Below, piece by piece: positions 1-6,677 of a stretch of 14,139 nucleotides of DNA. The first letter of the stretch is position 1. The number at the start of each line of letters is the position of its first letter. This stretch comes from Methylococcaceae bacterium (lineage in GTDB: Bacteria; Pseudomonadota; Gammaproteobacteria; Methylococcales; Methylococcaceae): NCBI GenBank assembly GCA_012026715.1, contig VEPB01000339.1, positions 1-14,139 on the forward strand, in the 5' to 3' direction. The position numbers were made by a program, and so were the translations under genes. Under the pieces are notes generated by a model. The model saw only the letters and a program-made list of their open reading frames with translations. It was not told the origin of the DNA and made no database searches.

Positions 1-1230
1 ATCTTCTCCACCCCCGGCGCCGAAAATTCACCCCGGACCCTGGCCTTTGCCAAGCGCGCCGGGCTCGGGGTATTCGCCTTCCTGCTGGCGGCGGGCGGTG
101 TCCGCTTGCTGGCGAATCAGCAACAAGCCGATCAACTGCAGCAGCGCACCGCCGAGAGCCTCAAACGCAGCGTGATTGCGGTGCGGCCCAAATCCGGCGA
201 GGCGGCACGCAAGATTTCCCTGCCGGCCAGCCTCAAAGGCAATGCGGAAACGCCCATCTACGCCCGCAGCAATGGCTATGTCAGCGCCTGGCACAAAACC
301 ATCGGCGATGTGGTGAAGAAGGGCGAATTGCTGGCGACCATCGACGTGCCGGAACTGGAGCACGAACTGGGTCAGGCTCGGGCGCAGCGGGATCTGGCCA
401 AGAGCCGGCTGGATCTGGCTCAGGCGACCCTCAAGCGCTGGGATGTGTTGAGGAAAACCGACAGCGCCGCACCGCAGGAATATGAGGAAAAGCACAGCGC
501 GGCGCTGCAGGCCAAGGCCGATCTGGAGGGCGCCGAGGCCAACCTCAAACGGCTGGAACAGATGGAAGGCTATCGCCGCATCGTCGCGCCGGTCCCCGGG
601 GTGATCACCCGCCGCAACGTGGATGTGGGCAATCTCATCAACGGCAGCCAGGAGTTGTTCGCCTTGACCCAGACCGACCCGTTGCGGCTCACCATCTGGG
701 TGCCCCAGACCTATGCCGATGATGTCAAGGTCGGCCAGGAGGTCAACGTCCGTTTCCCCGAAGCCCAGGGCAAGACCGTTCCCGCCCGCATCGGGCACGT
801 GGCCGGGGCCTTGGATCCGGTCAACCGCTCCCGCCAGGTGGACATCAGCCTGCCCAACAAGGCCGGCAAGCTGCTGCCGGGCGCCTACGCCGAGGTGGGG
901 TTCAGCGTCGCCGGCAAGAGCAAGGCCCTGATCGTGCCGGCCAACGTGCTGGTGGTGGACGGTGCCGGCACCCATGTGGTCGCCGTCGATACCGAAAGCC
1001 GCATCGATTTCCGCCCGGTCAAACTGGGCCGGGATTTTGGCCGCGAGGTGGAAGTGCTGGAAGGCGTGAGCGCCGCCGACGTGCTGGTGGCCAGCCCGTC
1101 TGACCTGCTGGCGGCGGGGGAGGTGGTGAAGCCGGTGGAGGCAGAACAGAAAGCTGAGATCAGAGGGGCCGAAAAGCCGAAGGCGGCGGATATATCGGGT
1201 GCGGGGTCGGAAGCCAAACCGAAGTCATGA
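1..1230 (+). CDS. RND-type efflux periplasmic adaptor (membrane fusion protein), 5' partial
   Basis: The reading frame is open from the first base and ends with TGA at 1228-1230, giving 409 visible residues; the true start is left of the window. An inner-membrane anchor (about residues 20-38, AGLGVFAFLLAAGG) is followed by a biotinyl/lipoyl-like half (RSNGYVSAWHKTIGDVVKKG, about residues 90-110), an alpha-helical hairpin rich in Ala, Leu, Gln, Lys and Glu, the second lipoyl half (RIVAPVPGVITRRNVDVGN) and beta-barrel and proximal domains (PGAYAEVGF). This is the usual HlyD/AcrA/MdtA order. Such adaptors bridge an inner-membrane RND pump and an outer-membrane channel. No pump gene follows in the window, so its partners, if adjacent, lie to the left. 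The C-terminal tail of about 30 residues is charged and low in complexity. Substrate cannot be told. Confidence 0.9.
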   Translation: MFSTPGAENSPRTLAFAKRAGLGVFAFLLAAGGVRLLANQQQADQLQQRTAESLKRSVIAVRPKSGEAARKISLPASLKGNAETPIYARSNGYVSAWHKTIGDVVKKGELLATIDVPELEHELGQARAQRDLAKSRLDLAQATLKRWDVLRKTDSAAPQEYEEKHSAALQAKADLEGAEANLKRLEQMEGYRRIVAPVPGVITRRNVDVGNLINGSQELFALTQTDPLRLTIWVPQTYADDVKVGQEVNVRFPEAQGKTVPARIGHVAGALDPVNRSRQVDISLPNKAGKLLPGAYAEVGFSVAGKSKALIVPANVLVVDGAGTHVVAVDTESRIDFRPVKLGRDFGREVEVLEGVSAADVLVASPSDLLAAGEVVKPVEAEQKAEIRGAEKPKAADISGAGSEAKPKS

Positions 1231-1325
1231 AATACTATATACGCTGCAAATCGCTGAAAGGCGGAATGGATTTTACGAATTCCAACAAGCGATTAGAAAT
1301 CTGGGGTTCAATCAGGCTATTTTAA
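1227..1325 (+). CDS. Tiny ORF overlapping the adaptor stop (ATGA); doubtful
   Basis: A 32-codon ORF begins at the ATG overlapping the TGA of the adaptor gene and ends with TAA at 1323-1325. It starts MKYYIRCKSLKGG and ends WGSIRLF. The ATGA overlap would allow coupled translation, but the base composition shifts abruptly to AT-rich here. A second frame over the same bases (1229-1342) is also free of stops and reads protein-like. Either could be the tail of a lost gene. I recognise no family and doubt that it is functional. Confidence 0.15.
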   Translation: MKYYIRCKSLKGGMDFTNSNKRLEIWGSIRLF

Positions 1326-1774
1326 CCCAAGCTTTTGCGAAATGAGATTGCCGCCCATACAGAGCTAAATATACCTAGAGCCGTGTAAAGGGCCGGATAT
1401 TTCCAGTCTTGCGAACCATGGTTGAGAAAAAGGGCGTCAGGGAAATATTGGTTTGCAGATAACCACGCAGCCAAGGCTAACAATAACGGCAACGGGCGCA
1501 GCGAAAAAAGCGCAAGTGCCAGTGCGAGATGGTAAAACAGGATGACTAGCCCTAATACGAGGGGGAATGCCAACAGCCCCGCTGTGGCAATACCCGTAAG
1601 GACTCTAGTGATGAAGCCATCGCCGTGAAGAGATCTAGTCGTCCACACAAACAATAAACCTATCGCAAAGAATATATTCCAGGCCGGCGCGGTTGCTAGA
1701 AAGCAAAAAACGGACAAATATCCAGCCGTTCTTTGAAACGCGACAATTTGGCCTAAGGCTTTACGATAGTTCAT
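1322..1774 (-). CDS. Unrecognised small polytopic membrane protein
   Basis: This 150-residue protein begins at the ATG (1772-1774) with MNYRKALGQIVAF. A longer version from GTG at 1885 adds 37 residues that do not look membrane-related, and neither start has a clear Shine-Dalgarno sequence. Four or five hydrophobic segments are visible, at about residues 17-45 (probably two helices), 56-82, 84-105 and 126-145. A short polar stretch, NQYFPDALFLNHGSQDWKY, precedes the last one, and the protein ends FRKSLG. No motif identifies a family, and no function is claimed. The gene is clearly AT-richer than the genes on both sides, which suggests recent acquisition. Its 3' end meets the tiny ORF that follows the adaptor gene tail to tail. 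Confidence 0.6.
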   Translation of the reverse strand: MNYRKALGQIVAFQRTAGYLSVFCFLATAPAWNIFFAIGLLFVWTTRSLHGDGFITRVLTGIATAGLLAFPLVLGLVILFYHLALALALFSLRPLPLLLALAAWLSANQYFPDALFLNHGSQDWKYPALYTALGIFSSVWAAISFRKSLG

Positions 1775-1900
1775 TCGATCATGCACATGACAGAAACTGT
1801 CGGCACCCTTAACGATCTGTCGGCGTAAATGTGCTGTGCGGATTACTGATGTCAATACAATCGAGATTGTCACCTCTCGCTGCACGTAATAACTGCAACA

Positions 1901-2362
1901 CTAAATATCCCCAAAACTCAGGGTAGCGCGGGATACCTGGATCATTTCCCGTTCTTCCAACTGCAGCAGGTTGGCGAACAGTTCCCTGACCTTGCGGTCG
2001 TTGACCTTGCCGGCGATCTCACGGTACAGGTCCACCAGGGTTTGATCGTATGCCAGGGCGATCCGTGCGATGTCGTCGGATCCAGGTTTTTCCGGAATGG
2101 CGCAACGGGCGATCACGGTGTCCACGTTCAATTCCGGCGAATATTCCAGCCAGGCCTCCAGGATGCCGCTGCGGGAATCCTTTTCGAAGCGGGCCAAGGA
2201 TTCCTCCATGTGATGCTCGTGGCGGGCGACGTAGTCCAGCAGCATCCGGACCCGCTCCAGGTCCGTTTGTTCGTCCAGCCGTTCCAGCAGCGCCGCGATC
2301 TCACCGTGGAGTTGCTTACCGAAGTGCACGAAATCTCTGACTTGTTTGCAGCAGCTGCGCAT
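1901..2362 (-). CDS. Four-helix-bundle protein, ferritin/hemerythrin-like (putative)
   Basis: This 153-residue protein starts at ATG 2360-2362, chosen because GGGAGA lies a proper distance upstream in CGGGAGAAGACG-ATG. An in-frame extension to 2473 has no comparable site. It is almost entirely helical by composition. Helix 1 carries HFGKQLHGEIAALLERL, helix 2 LLDYVARHEHHMEESLARFE (residues 41-60), helix 3 IALAYDQTLVDLYREIAGK and helix 4 LLQLEEREMIQVSR. Paired H/E residues on successive helices (H19/E21, H48-E53, and the EERE stretch in helix 4) are what a diiron or other metal-binding bundle would use, but no exact rubrerythrin or hemerythrin signature is present. The N-terminal RSCCKQ is cysteine-rich. 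The gene stands 111 bases downstream of the chromate operon and has its own candidate promoter, so a stress-response role is possible but inferred. Confidence 0.65.
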   Translation of the reverse strand: MRSCCKQVRDFVHFGKQLHGEIAALLERLDEQTDLERVRMLLDYVARHEHHMEESLARFEKDSRSGILEAWLEYSPELNVDTVIARCAIPEKPGSDDIARIALAYDQTLVDLYREIAGKVNDRKVRELFANLLQLEEREMIQVSRATLSFGDI

Positions 2363-2397
2363 CGTCTTCTCCCGATTCTGAACCGTGTGTTCAAGGA

Positions 2398-2417
2398 AGT
2401 ATAAGCGGCCGATCGGC
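2398..2417 (-). promoter_or_regulatory. Candidate promoter and palindrome of the ferritin-like gene
   Basis: On the minus strand a good -10 hexamer, TATACT (2398-2403), lies 35 bases before the ATG at 2362. A perfect 10-base palindrome, GCCGATCGGC (2408-2417), lies just upstream, in the -35/-10 spacer. No strong -35 hexamer is visible, so an activator or a sigma-independent reading is possible. Weak evidence. Confidence 0.3.
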
Positions 2418-2473
2418 TGCCGTTGGAACCGCCGAACCTGCGCCGCTTCAGGGCACGACAGGAACGGATTCAA

Positions 2474-3367
2474 TCAGCCCTTGTTTTGGCTGTCGCGAGC
2501 CGATTTGATCGCCTGAGCCAGTGCCGCCACTGGTCCTGTGCCCCAGTAGTGCAGAAACAGGATGCGGGGCGACTCGCCTGCCATGTGGTTGTGGATGGTG
2601 GTGATGGAAATGCCGGAGCCGCGCAGGGCTTTGAGTACGGGCTGAAGTTCCGGCTCCAAAACGGCGAAGTCGCCTTCGACGATGGCTTTGTCGTCGCTGC
2701 CGGCGAATACCGCCCAGGTGTTGACGCCCATGATCTTGCCCGCCGAGTGGCCGCCCATGGAGGTGGTGCGGCCCAGGGGCACCTTGTAGACCTCACCGGT
2801 TTTCTCGGCGGGCGCGCCGATGATGGACTCGATGGGCATGGGGTCCAGCGAGGTCTTGGCTGCGTCCGCTGGCGGATGCCGGCGCCGGCCGGTGCCGCCG
2901 GTTTCCTTGATCTTGGCGAAGACCTTGCCGATTCCGGCAGCCAGCTTGTCCGCTTCACCACTACCGCCCACGTGCATGAACATGATCTTGGGGTTGTCCC
3001 ACAGGAAGTGGTTGTGGAGCGCGGTGACCTCGATGCCATTCTCCAGGGCCGTACTCATCACCGGATCGATCTGGTTTTCCTGCAGCACCATGTCACCCAT
3101 CACCATGGTCTGGTTTCCCGCCGGGGCGAAGGAGGCCCAGGAGGTGAAGCCGGCGGCGGGCGTCATCTTCACTCCTGCCACGGTGACGGTCAAATCGTTG
3201 CGCGGCATGGCCACCCGGAACACGTTCTCCGCGGCGTCCAGTTTGCCTTTGGCGCCGGTTAGCTGCTCGATTCGGACGGCATCCAGTGCCGCCCCCGGGA
3301 GATTTTCGGCAACCACTGCGAGCGGAAGCAGTGCCAATAAGGACGCGGAAATCTGACGAAACTTCAT
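2474..3367 (-). CDS. DUF1259 (LppY/LpqO family) secreted protein, third gene of the chr operon
   Basis: This 297-residue protein starts at ATG 3365-3367 behind AAGGGGGAG. Its signal peptide is MKFRQISASLLALLPLAVVA, with likely cleavage after VVA-EN. The mature part is two diverged copies of one module. Copy 1 runs from VFRVAMPR to IGKVFAKI and carries ALHNHF...NPKIMFMHVGGSG. Copy 2 runs from VYKVPLGR to AIKSARD and carries TIHNHM...SPRILFLHYWGTG. Each has the pattern HNH-x(4-7)-P-x-I-x-F-x-H, which could bind metal. Family members are known as LppY/LpqO lipoproteins of unknown biochemical role; here no lipobox cysteine is present, so the protein is probably soluble in the periplasm. It begins 14 bases after the chrA stop, so it is almost certainly co-transcribed with chrB-chrA. 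A role in chromate tolerance is inferred only from that linkage. Confidence 0.85.
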   Translation of the reverse strand: MKFRQISASLLALLPLAVVAENLPGAALDAVRIEQLTGAKGKLDAAENVFRVAMPRNDLTVTVAGVKMTPAAGFTSWASFAPAGNQTMVMGDMVLQENQIDPVMSTALENGIEVTALHNHFLWDNPKIMFMHVGGSGEADKLAAGIGKVFAKIKETGGTGRRRHPPADAAKTSLDPMPIESIIGAPAEKTGEVYKVPLGRTTSMGGHSAGKIMGVNTWAVFAGSDDKAIVEGDFAVLEPELQPVLKALRGSGISITTIHNHMAGESPRILFLHYWGTGPVAALAQAIKSARDSQNKG

Positions 3368-3381
3368 GACGGAACTCCCCC

Positions 3382-4755
3382 TTAGGCCAGCCAACCGTTG
3401 GTGAAGGAAAGGAACAGCCCGGCCACGCCGCAGCCGATGATGACCGGGATGACACCGATTTTGTAGTGGATGAGGGCCAGCAGGGCGGCCAGCGCGATCA
3501 GGGCGGCGGCGGCATCGAAGCTGCCGGGGTAGCCATCCGGCCAGAACACGTGCCAGCCGAAGAACACCGCCAGATTCACGATCACCCCCACCACCGCGGC
3601 GGTAATGCCCACCAGCGGTGCGGTGATGCGGAGGTCGCCATGGCTTGATTCCACCAGGGGACCCCCGGCCAGGATCAGCAGGAAACTGGGCAGGAAGGTA
3701 AACCAGGTGACGACGACGGCGCCCACGGCACCGGCCAGCAGCAGGTGATCGGTTCCGAACAGGGCCGAACCCCAGCCGGCGACGAAGCCTACGTAGGTCA
3801 CCACCATGATCAGCGGGCCCGGCGTGGTTTCGCCCAGGGCCAGTCCGTCCATCATCTGTTGCGGACTGAGCCAGTGGTAATGCTCCACCGCGCCCTGGTA
3901 GACATACGGCAGTACCGCGTAGGCGCCGCCGAAGGTGAGCCAGGCGGCCTTGGTAAAGAACCAGGCCATCTGGGTGAGAGCAGCGTCCCAGCCGAAGCGC
4001 GCGGCGAGCAAGCCCAGCGAACCGCCCCAAAGGACAAGTCCGGTCAGAACCACTTTCGCCAAACTCGGCCAGCGAAAGCGCGCGTGGGGTGGAATCGGGC
4101 CATCGTCGGCGATGAGCGCCGGCCCATGGCTTGCCGCCGCCCGACCATGTCCGCTGGTGGTGGCGAATTTGGCCGGAACCGTTTTGCCGCCGATGGCACC
4201 CAGCAGGGCGGCGCCGGCGATGATCAGCGGAAACGGCAGATGCAGGGCGAACTGCGCCAGGAAGGCCAGCGCTGCCAAACCCTGCAACAGCCCATTCCGG
4301 AGGGTGCGGGAACCGATGCGCCAGGCAGCAAACAGCACGATGGCGGTGACCGCCGGCTTGATGCCGTAGAGCACGGCGGCGACGGCGGGAACCTGGCCAT
4401 AGGCGAGATAGATCCAGCTCAGGCCCATCAGGATGAACATCGAGGGCAGCACGAACAGTGCCCCGGCGGCAATGCCGCCCCAAGTGCCGTGCATCAGCCA
4501 GCCGATGTAGGTGGCGAGCTGCTGGGCTTCGGGGCCGGGTAGCAGCATGCAGTAGTTCAGCGCATGAAGATAGCGCTTCTCGCCGATCCAGCGGCGGTGC
4601 TCCACCAGTTCCGTGTGCATGATGGCGATCTGGCCCGCGGGGCCGCCGAAGCTGATGAATCCCAGCTTGAGCCAGAAGCGGAGGGCTTGCCAGAAGCCGA
4701 CCGAAGCCGGAGCCGGCAGATCCGCGCTAATGGATTCGGTGGTGTTGGCATTCAT
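3382..4755 (-). CDS. chrA: Chromate transporter ChrA (long-chain CHR family)
   Basis: This 457-residue inner-membrane protein has the two-domain CHR layout. The N-terminal half contains FGGPAGQI (residues 36-43), LPGPEAQQLATYIGWLMHG and GALFVLPSMFIL. The C-terminal half repeats the pattern with TFGGAYAVLPYVYQG, LGETTPGPLIMVVTYVGF and FLPSFLLI. About ten or more hydrophobic segments are visible, with a hydrophilic linker after AIGGKTVPAKF separating the halves. ChrA exports chromate from the cytoplasm, and the length matches bidomain (long-chain) members. The ATG (4753-4755) overlaps the chrB stop as ATGA, which indicates translational coupling; a separate Shine-Dalgarno is not obvious. The DUF1259 gene follows after 14 bases. 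All conserved CHR motifs that I know are intact, so the transporter is probably functional. Confidence 0.95.
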   Translation of the reverse strand: MNANTTESISADLPAPASVGFWQALRFWLKLGFISFGGPAGQIAIMHTELVEHRRWIGEKRYLHALNYCMLLPGPEAQQLATYIGWLMHGTWGGIAAGALFVLPSMFILMGLSWIYLAYGQVPAVAAVLYGIKPAVTAIVLFAAWRIGSRTLRNGLLQGLAALAFLAQFALHLPFPLIIAGAALLGAIGGKTVPAKFATTSGHGRAAASHGPALIADDGPIPPHARFRWPSLAKVVLTGLVLWGGSLGLLAARFGWDAALTQMAWFFTKAAWLTFGGAYAVLPYVYQGAVEHYHWLSPQQMMDGLALGETTPGPLIMVVTYVGFVAGWGSALFGTDHLLLAGAVGAVVVTWFTFLPSFLLILAGGPLVESSHGDLRITAPLVGITAAVVGVIVNLAVFFGWHVFWPDGYPGSFDAAAALIALAALLALIHYKIGVIPVIIGCGVAGLFLSFTNGWLA

Positions 4756-5690
4756 GGGGCGAGCGCATCATTGGCGAAGGCACCATAGAGGCCATCGAAC
4801 ACACCTGAAGCTGCCAGCAATAGTCGGTCGTCGTCATCGATGACCGAACGCAGTCCCGCCAGCACTTGTTCTACGCCGATGGCCTCGGCAGGCTGCACAC
4901 CGCCGACGTCGAGATAGTGCACCAGGCCGCCGATCCGGCTGAGGGCGGGATCGGCGAGATCGAAACTGGCGGCGAGCACCTCGAAGCTGACTTTGCCGCC
5001 GATGTGGGAAAAAGTCGCGCCGTCGAAATCGAAACCCAGCGCCTGGGCGGGGCAGTCAGCGGCGGAATCGATCCACCGAATCGTGGCCTCCGGATCGATG
5101 AAGCGGCGGATCAGCCAGGCGCTCGCCAGCCGGTCCACCCAGGGGCGCCGCCGTGTTGCCCAGGTTCGTCCTCGGAAGTCGGCGGAGTTCCGGCGCGGAA
5201 TGTTACCGGGAACATCGTGGGGTTCGTCCGGCGTCAGGCTGCGGTGGATCCGCAACTGCAGATCCGCCAAGGCCGACTCGGTCTGCCGCTGCGCTTCGCC
5301 GGGGAAGAAGTCGATGGACTGGAGGGTAATATAGGCCTTGCGCAGTTGACGCACCGCTTTCAGGACTTTTTGTCCATTGTGGGCGGTCAGCAACTGGCTG
5401 GTCTGGGTGATTTCCCCCAGCAGATCCCCATAAGCGTCGCCGCGGTCGAACAGTCCCGTGAAGCTGTCGTCCGCCGGTTCAGCAACGGTCAGCAGATAGG
5501 CACTGCCTCCCGATGCCTGCACGTCGCCACGGATGCTTTCCAGAATCGCCCGGCACCTGTCACGCTCCGGTAACAGATAGGCGCCGTCCCGCAATACGGC
5601 GGCGCCGGAAGCCTTTAGGCTGCGCCAGGCGCGCATGCGAGCCGTGGCGTTCTCGGTGGGCAGGGTGAGGATGAGTAACAGCCAGGCCAT
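4752..5690 (-). CDS. chrB: Chromate resistance protein ChrB
   Basis: This 312-residue protein has the usual ChrB length and begins with the typical MAWLLLILTLPTENATARMR, which fixes the start at 5690. The N-terminal domain (about 1-130) contains LRDGAYLLPER and GGSAYLLTV. The C-terminal domain (about 165-312) carries WVDRLASAWLIRRFIDPEA, GFDFDGATFSHIGGKVSFE and LVHYLDVGG, the hallmark ChrB blocks. ChrB is known as a chromate-responsive regulator needed for full induction of chrA in some proteobacteria; the C-terminal domain has been proposed to have an enzymatic role. The gene heads the operon and overlaps chrA by four bases. There is no recognisable Shine-Dalgarno before the ATG. Instead a 14-base palindrome begins three bases upstream of it, so expression may start from a nearly leaderless transcript controlled at that site. 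Confidence 0.93.
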   Translation of the reverse strand: MAWLLLILTLPTENATARMRAWRSLKASGAAVLRDGAYLLPERDRCRAILESIRGDVQASGGSAYLLTVAEPADDSFTGLFDRGDAYGDLLGEITQTSQLLTAHNGQKVLKAVRQLRKAYITLQSIDFFPGEAQRQTESALADLQLRIHRSLTPDEPHDVPGNIPRRNSADFRGRTWATRRRPWVDRLASAWLIRRFIDPEATIRWIDSAADCPAQALGFDFDGATFSHIGGKVSFEVLAASFDLADPALSRIGGLVHYLDVGGVQPAEAIGVEQVLAGLRSVIDDDDRLLLAASGVFDGLYGAFANDALAP

Positions 5691-5692
5691 GA

Positions 5693-5726
5693 GTAACGTA
5701 CGTTACCGATATGTAATGTACGATAC
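5693..5726 (-). promoter_or_regulatory. Paired palindromic operator and candidate promoter of chrB
   Basis: A perfect 14-base palindrome, GTAACGTACGTTAC (5693-5706), ends three bases before the chrB start codon. A diverged copy, GTAATGTACGATAC (5713-5726), has its centre exactly 20 bp away, about two helical turns. On the minus strand TTGTAT (5723-5728) and TAACGT (5700-5705), 17 bases apart, are a possible but weak -35/-10 pair, each overlapping one palindrome. This geometry fits a repressor dimer at each site. A further CGTTACCG is shared by 5701-5708 and 5744-5751. The cognate regulator is probably ChrB itself or a regulator encoded elsewhere. Confidence 0.6.
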
Positions 5727-5770
5727 AAGAATTTCATGCTCCCCGTTACCGGACGGAGGTTGCGGATCGT

Positions 5771-6322
5771 TCAGTCCGACCCCTGCGGTGACGATCCCTG
5801 CTCAAACAACGGTTTGCCATCTACCGCGAACGCCCGGCGAAACCAGCGCTGCAACAAAGCCTTTTCGTACCGCAGCGAATCCTGGGTAGGGAATTGCTTG
5901 TAACCCACCATGGAGCGGTAGTTCAGGTCGGTCACCAGTTCCGCCTGCTGGCCCTTAATTTTTCCGCTTGCATCTTTCCACACGTATTGCAGTTTGATCT
6001 TGGGTGGGTAGACGTCGCTGATGATGCGGGTCCACATCCCGTCCGGTATCCGCCAGCGTTCGAAACCGCCGGCCATGTCGATGTCGGTGATCACGATGTC
6101 CACCGTATCGCCCTTGGGCAAATACTGCTGCCCCAACCATTTCAAATGTCCCTCGATCTGCTGGGTCAGCAGCGCGGTGTTCTTTTCTGGCGAGCCTGCG
6201 CTGAGGGAAAGGTCGGAAAAGTCCTCCGGATGGTCGAAGCGAACGGTCACGTCCGCTTCCGCAAGGCAGGATGCGGTCAGGCAGATTGCTGCCAGCAGGA
6301 CGGAACGACAAGGTGTAGGCAT
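5771..6322 (-). CDS. DUF3016 exported protein
   Basis: This 183-residue protein starts at ATG 6320-6322, preceded by GAGGA seven bases upstream. A TTG two codons earlier is not needed. An N-terminal signal peptide, MPTPCRSVLLAAICLTASCLAEA, probably cleaves near AEA-DV, so the mature protein is periplasmic. The mature sequence has the DUF3016 pattern: DVTVRFDHPEDFSD near the start, QQYLPKGDTVDIVITDIDMAG (about residues 65-88), then YPPKIKLQYVW and an acidic, tyrosine-containing part, DLNYRSMVGY, before the C-terminal RYEKALLQRWFRRAF. The family's biochemical function is unknown. It reads in the same direction as chrB and lies 80 bases upstream of it. No strong terminator separates them, but chrB has its own operator-like region, so independent transcription is likely. 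Confidence 0.8.
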   Translation of the reverse strand: MPTPCRSVLLAAICLTASCLAEADVTVRFDHPEDFSDLSLSAGSPEKNTALLTQQIEGHLKWLGQQYLPKGDTVDIVITDIDMAGGFERWRIPDGMWTRIISDVYPPKIKLQYVWKDASGKIKGQQAELVTDLNYRSMVGYKQFPTQDSLRYEKALLQRWFRRAFAVDGKPLFEQGSSPQGSD

Positions 6323-6677
6323 GGGCAAGTCCTCAATGGGGTGGCGACTTTCCTGTCATGCATGGAGTTTGCCGAATTCGGGGGATGGCCCTGAAGCCCC
6401 CCACCGACGGCGTTCGAACTTCCCTTTCGATTGGTTCGCCTGTTGGACCGATTGGCGGCCCTGTTGTTGCTTCAACTGCCCGGCAGCAGGATGCTGCCGG
6501 ATCAACAACAGGCTGGCTCGGTCGGAATCCCTTCGTGGGTCGGGGCGTCAGCACGGTTGTCCATGGGATCAGCCCGGATCGGGCCATCGTCGTGGATCTG
6601 GTGAAACCGGCATGCTAGCTGCAACGACGTACCGGACCGGTTCACATTCTGCCAGTGACTGACGACGGAGAACTTTC
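6323..6677. other. Divergent intergenic region (355 bases) without a convincing gene
   Basis: This gap separates the leftward DUF3016 gene from the rightward arylsulfotransferase-like gene. Open frames exist on both strands (6358-6618 plus, 6333-6587 minus), but they are rich in Gly, Pro and Arg, lack ribosome binding sites and match nothing I know. It must contain both promoters, though none stands out. The main structure is the interrupted inverted repeat described separately. The bases before 6678 hold GGAGA, a fair Shine-Dalgarno for the next gene. Confidence 0.6.
6446..6523. repeat. Nested inverted repeat in the divergent gap
   Basis: The outer arms CCTGTTGTTG (6460-6469) and CAACAACAGG (6503-6512) are perfect 10-base complements. 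Inside is a perfect 9-base hairpin, CCGGCAGCA (6480-6488) and TGCTGCCGG (6492-6500), with loop GGA. Beyond the outer arms GACCGA (6446-6451) and TCGGTC (6518-6523) also pair, with unequal spacing. There is no T-run, so it is not a standard terminator. It could be a REP/MITE-like element, an RNA structure or a regulatory site. Confidence 0.6.

Noticed and set aside
28..975. 315-residue minus-strand open frame opposite the efflux adaptor
   Set aside because: It is the GC-rich antisense shadow of a well-supported gene; its composition (Gly, Ala, Leu, Asp, His) and lack of motifs are typical of such shadows.
2423..3262. 279-residue plus-strand frame opposite the DUF1259 gene
   Set aside because: Antisense shadow; no ribosome binding site and no known domain.
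2474..4483. A 669-residue reading of the DUF1259 frame extending upstream through chrA
   Set aside because: The upstream 370 residues are arginine- and glycine-rich noise opposite real chrA coding. The signal peptide and AAGGGGGAG place the real start at 3367.
3745..4542. 265-residue plus-strand frame opposite chrA
   Set aside because: Antisense shadow of chrA, whose CHR motifs are all intact on the minus strand.
6358..6618. 86-residue plus-strand frame in the divergent gap
   Set aside because: No Shine-Dalgarno, low-complexity content, and it is crossed by the nested inverted repeat.
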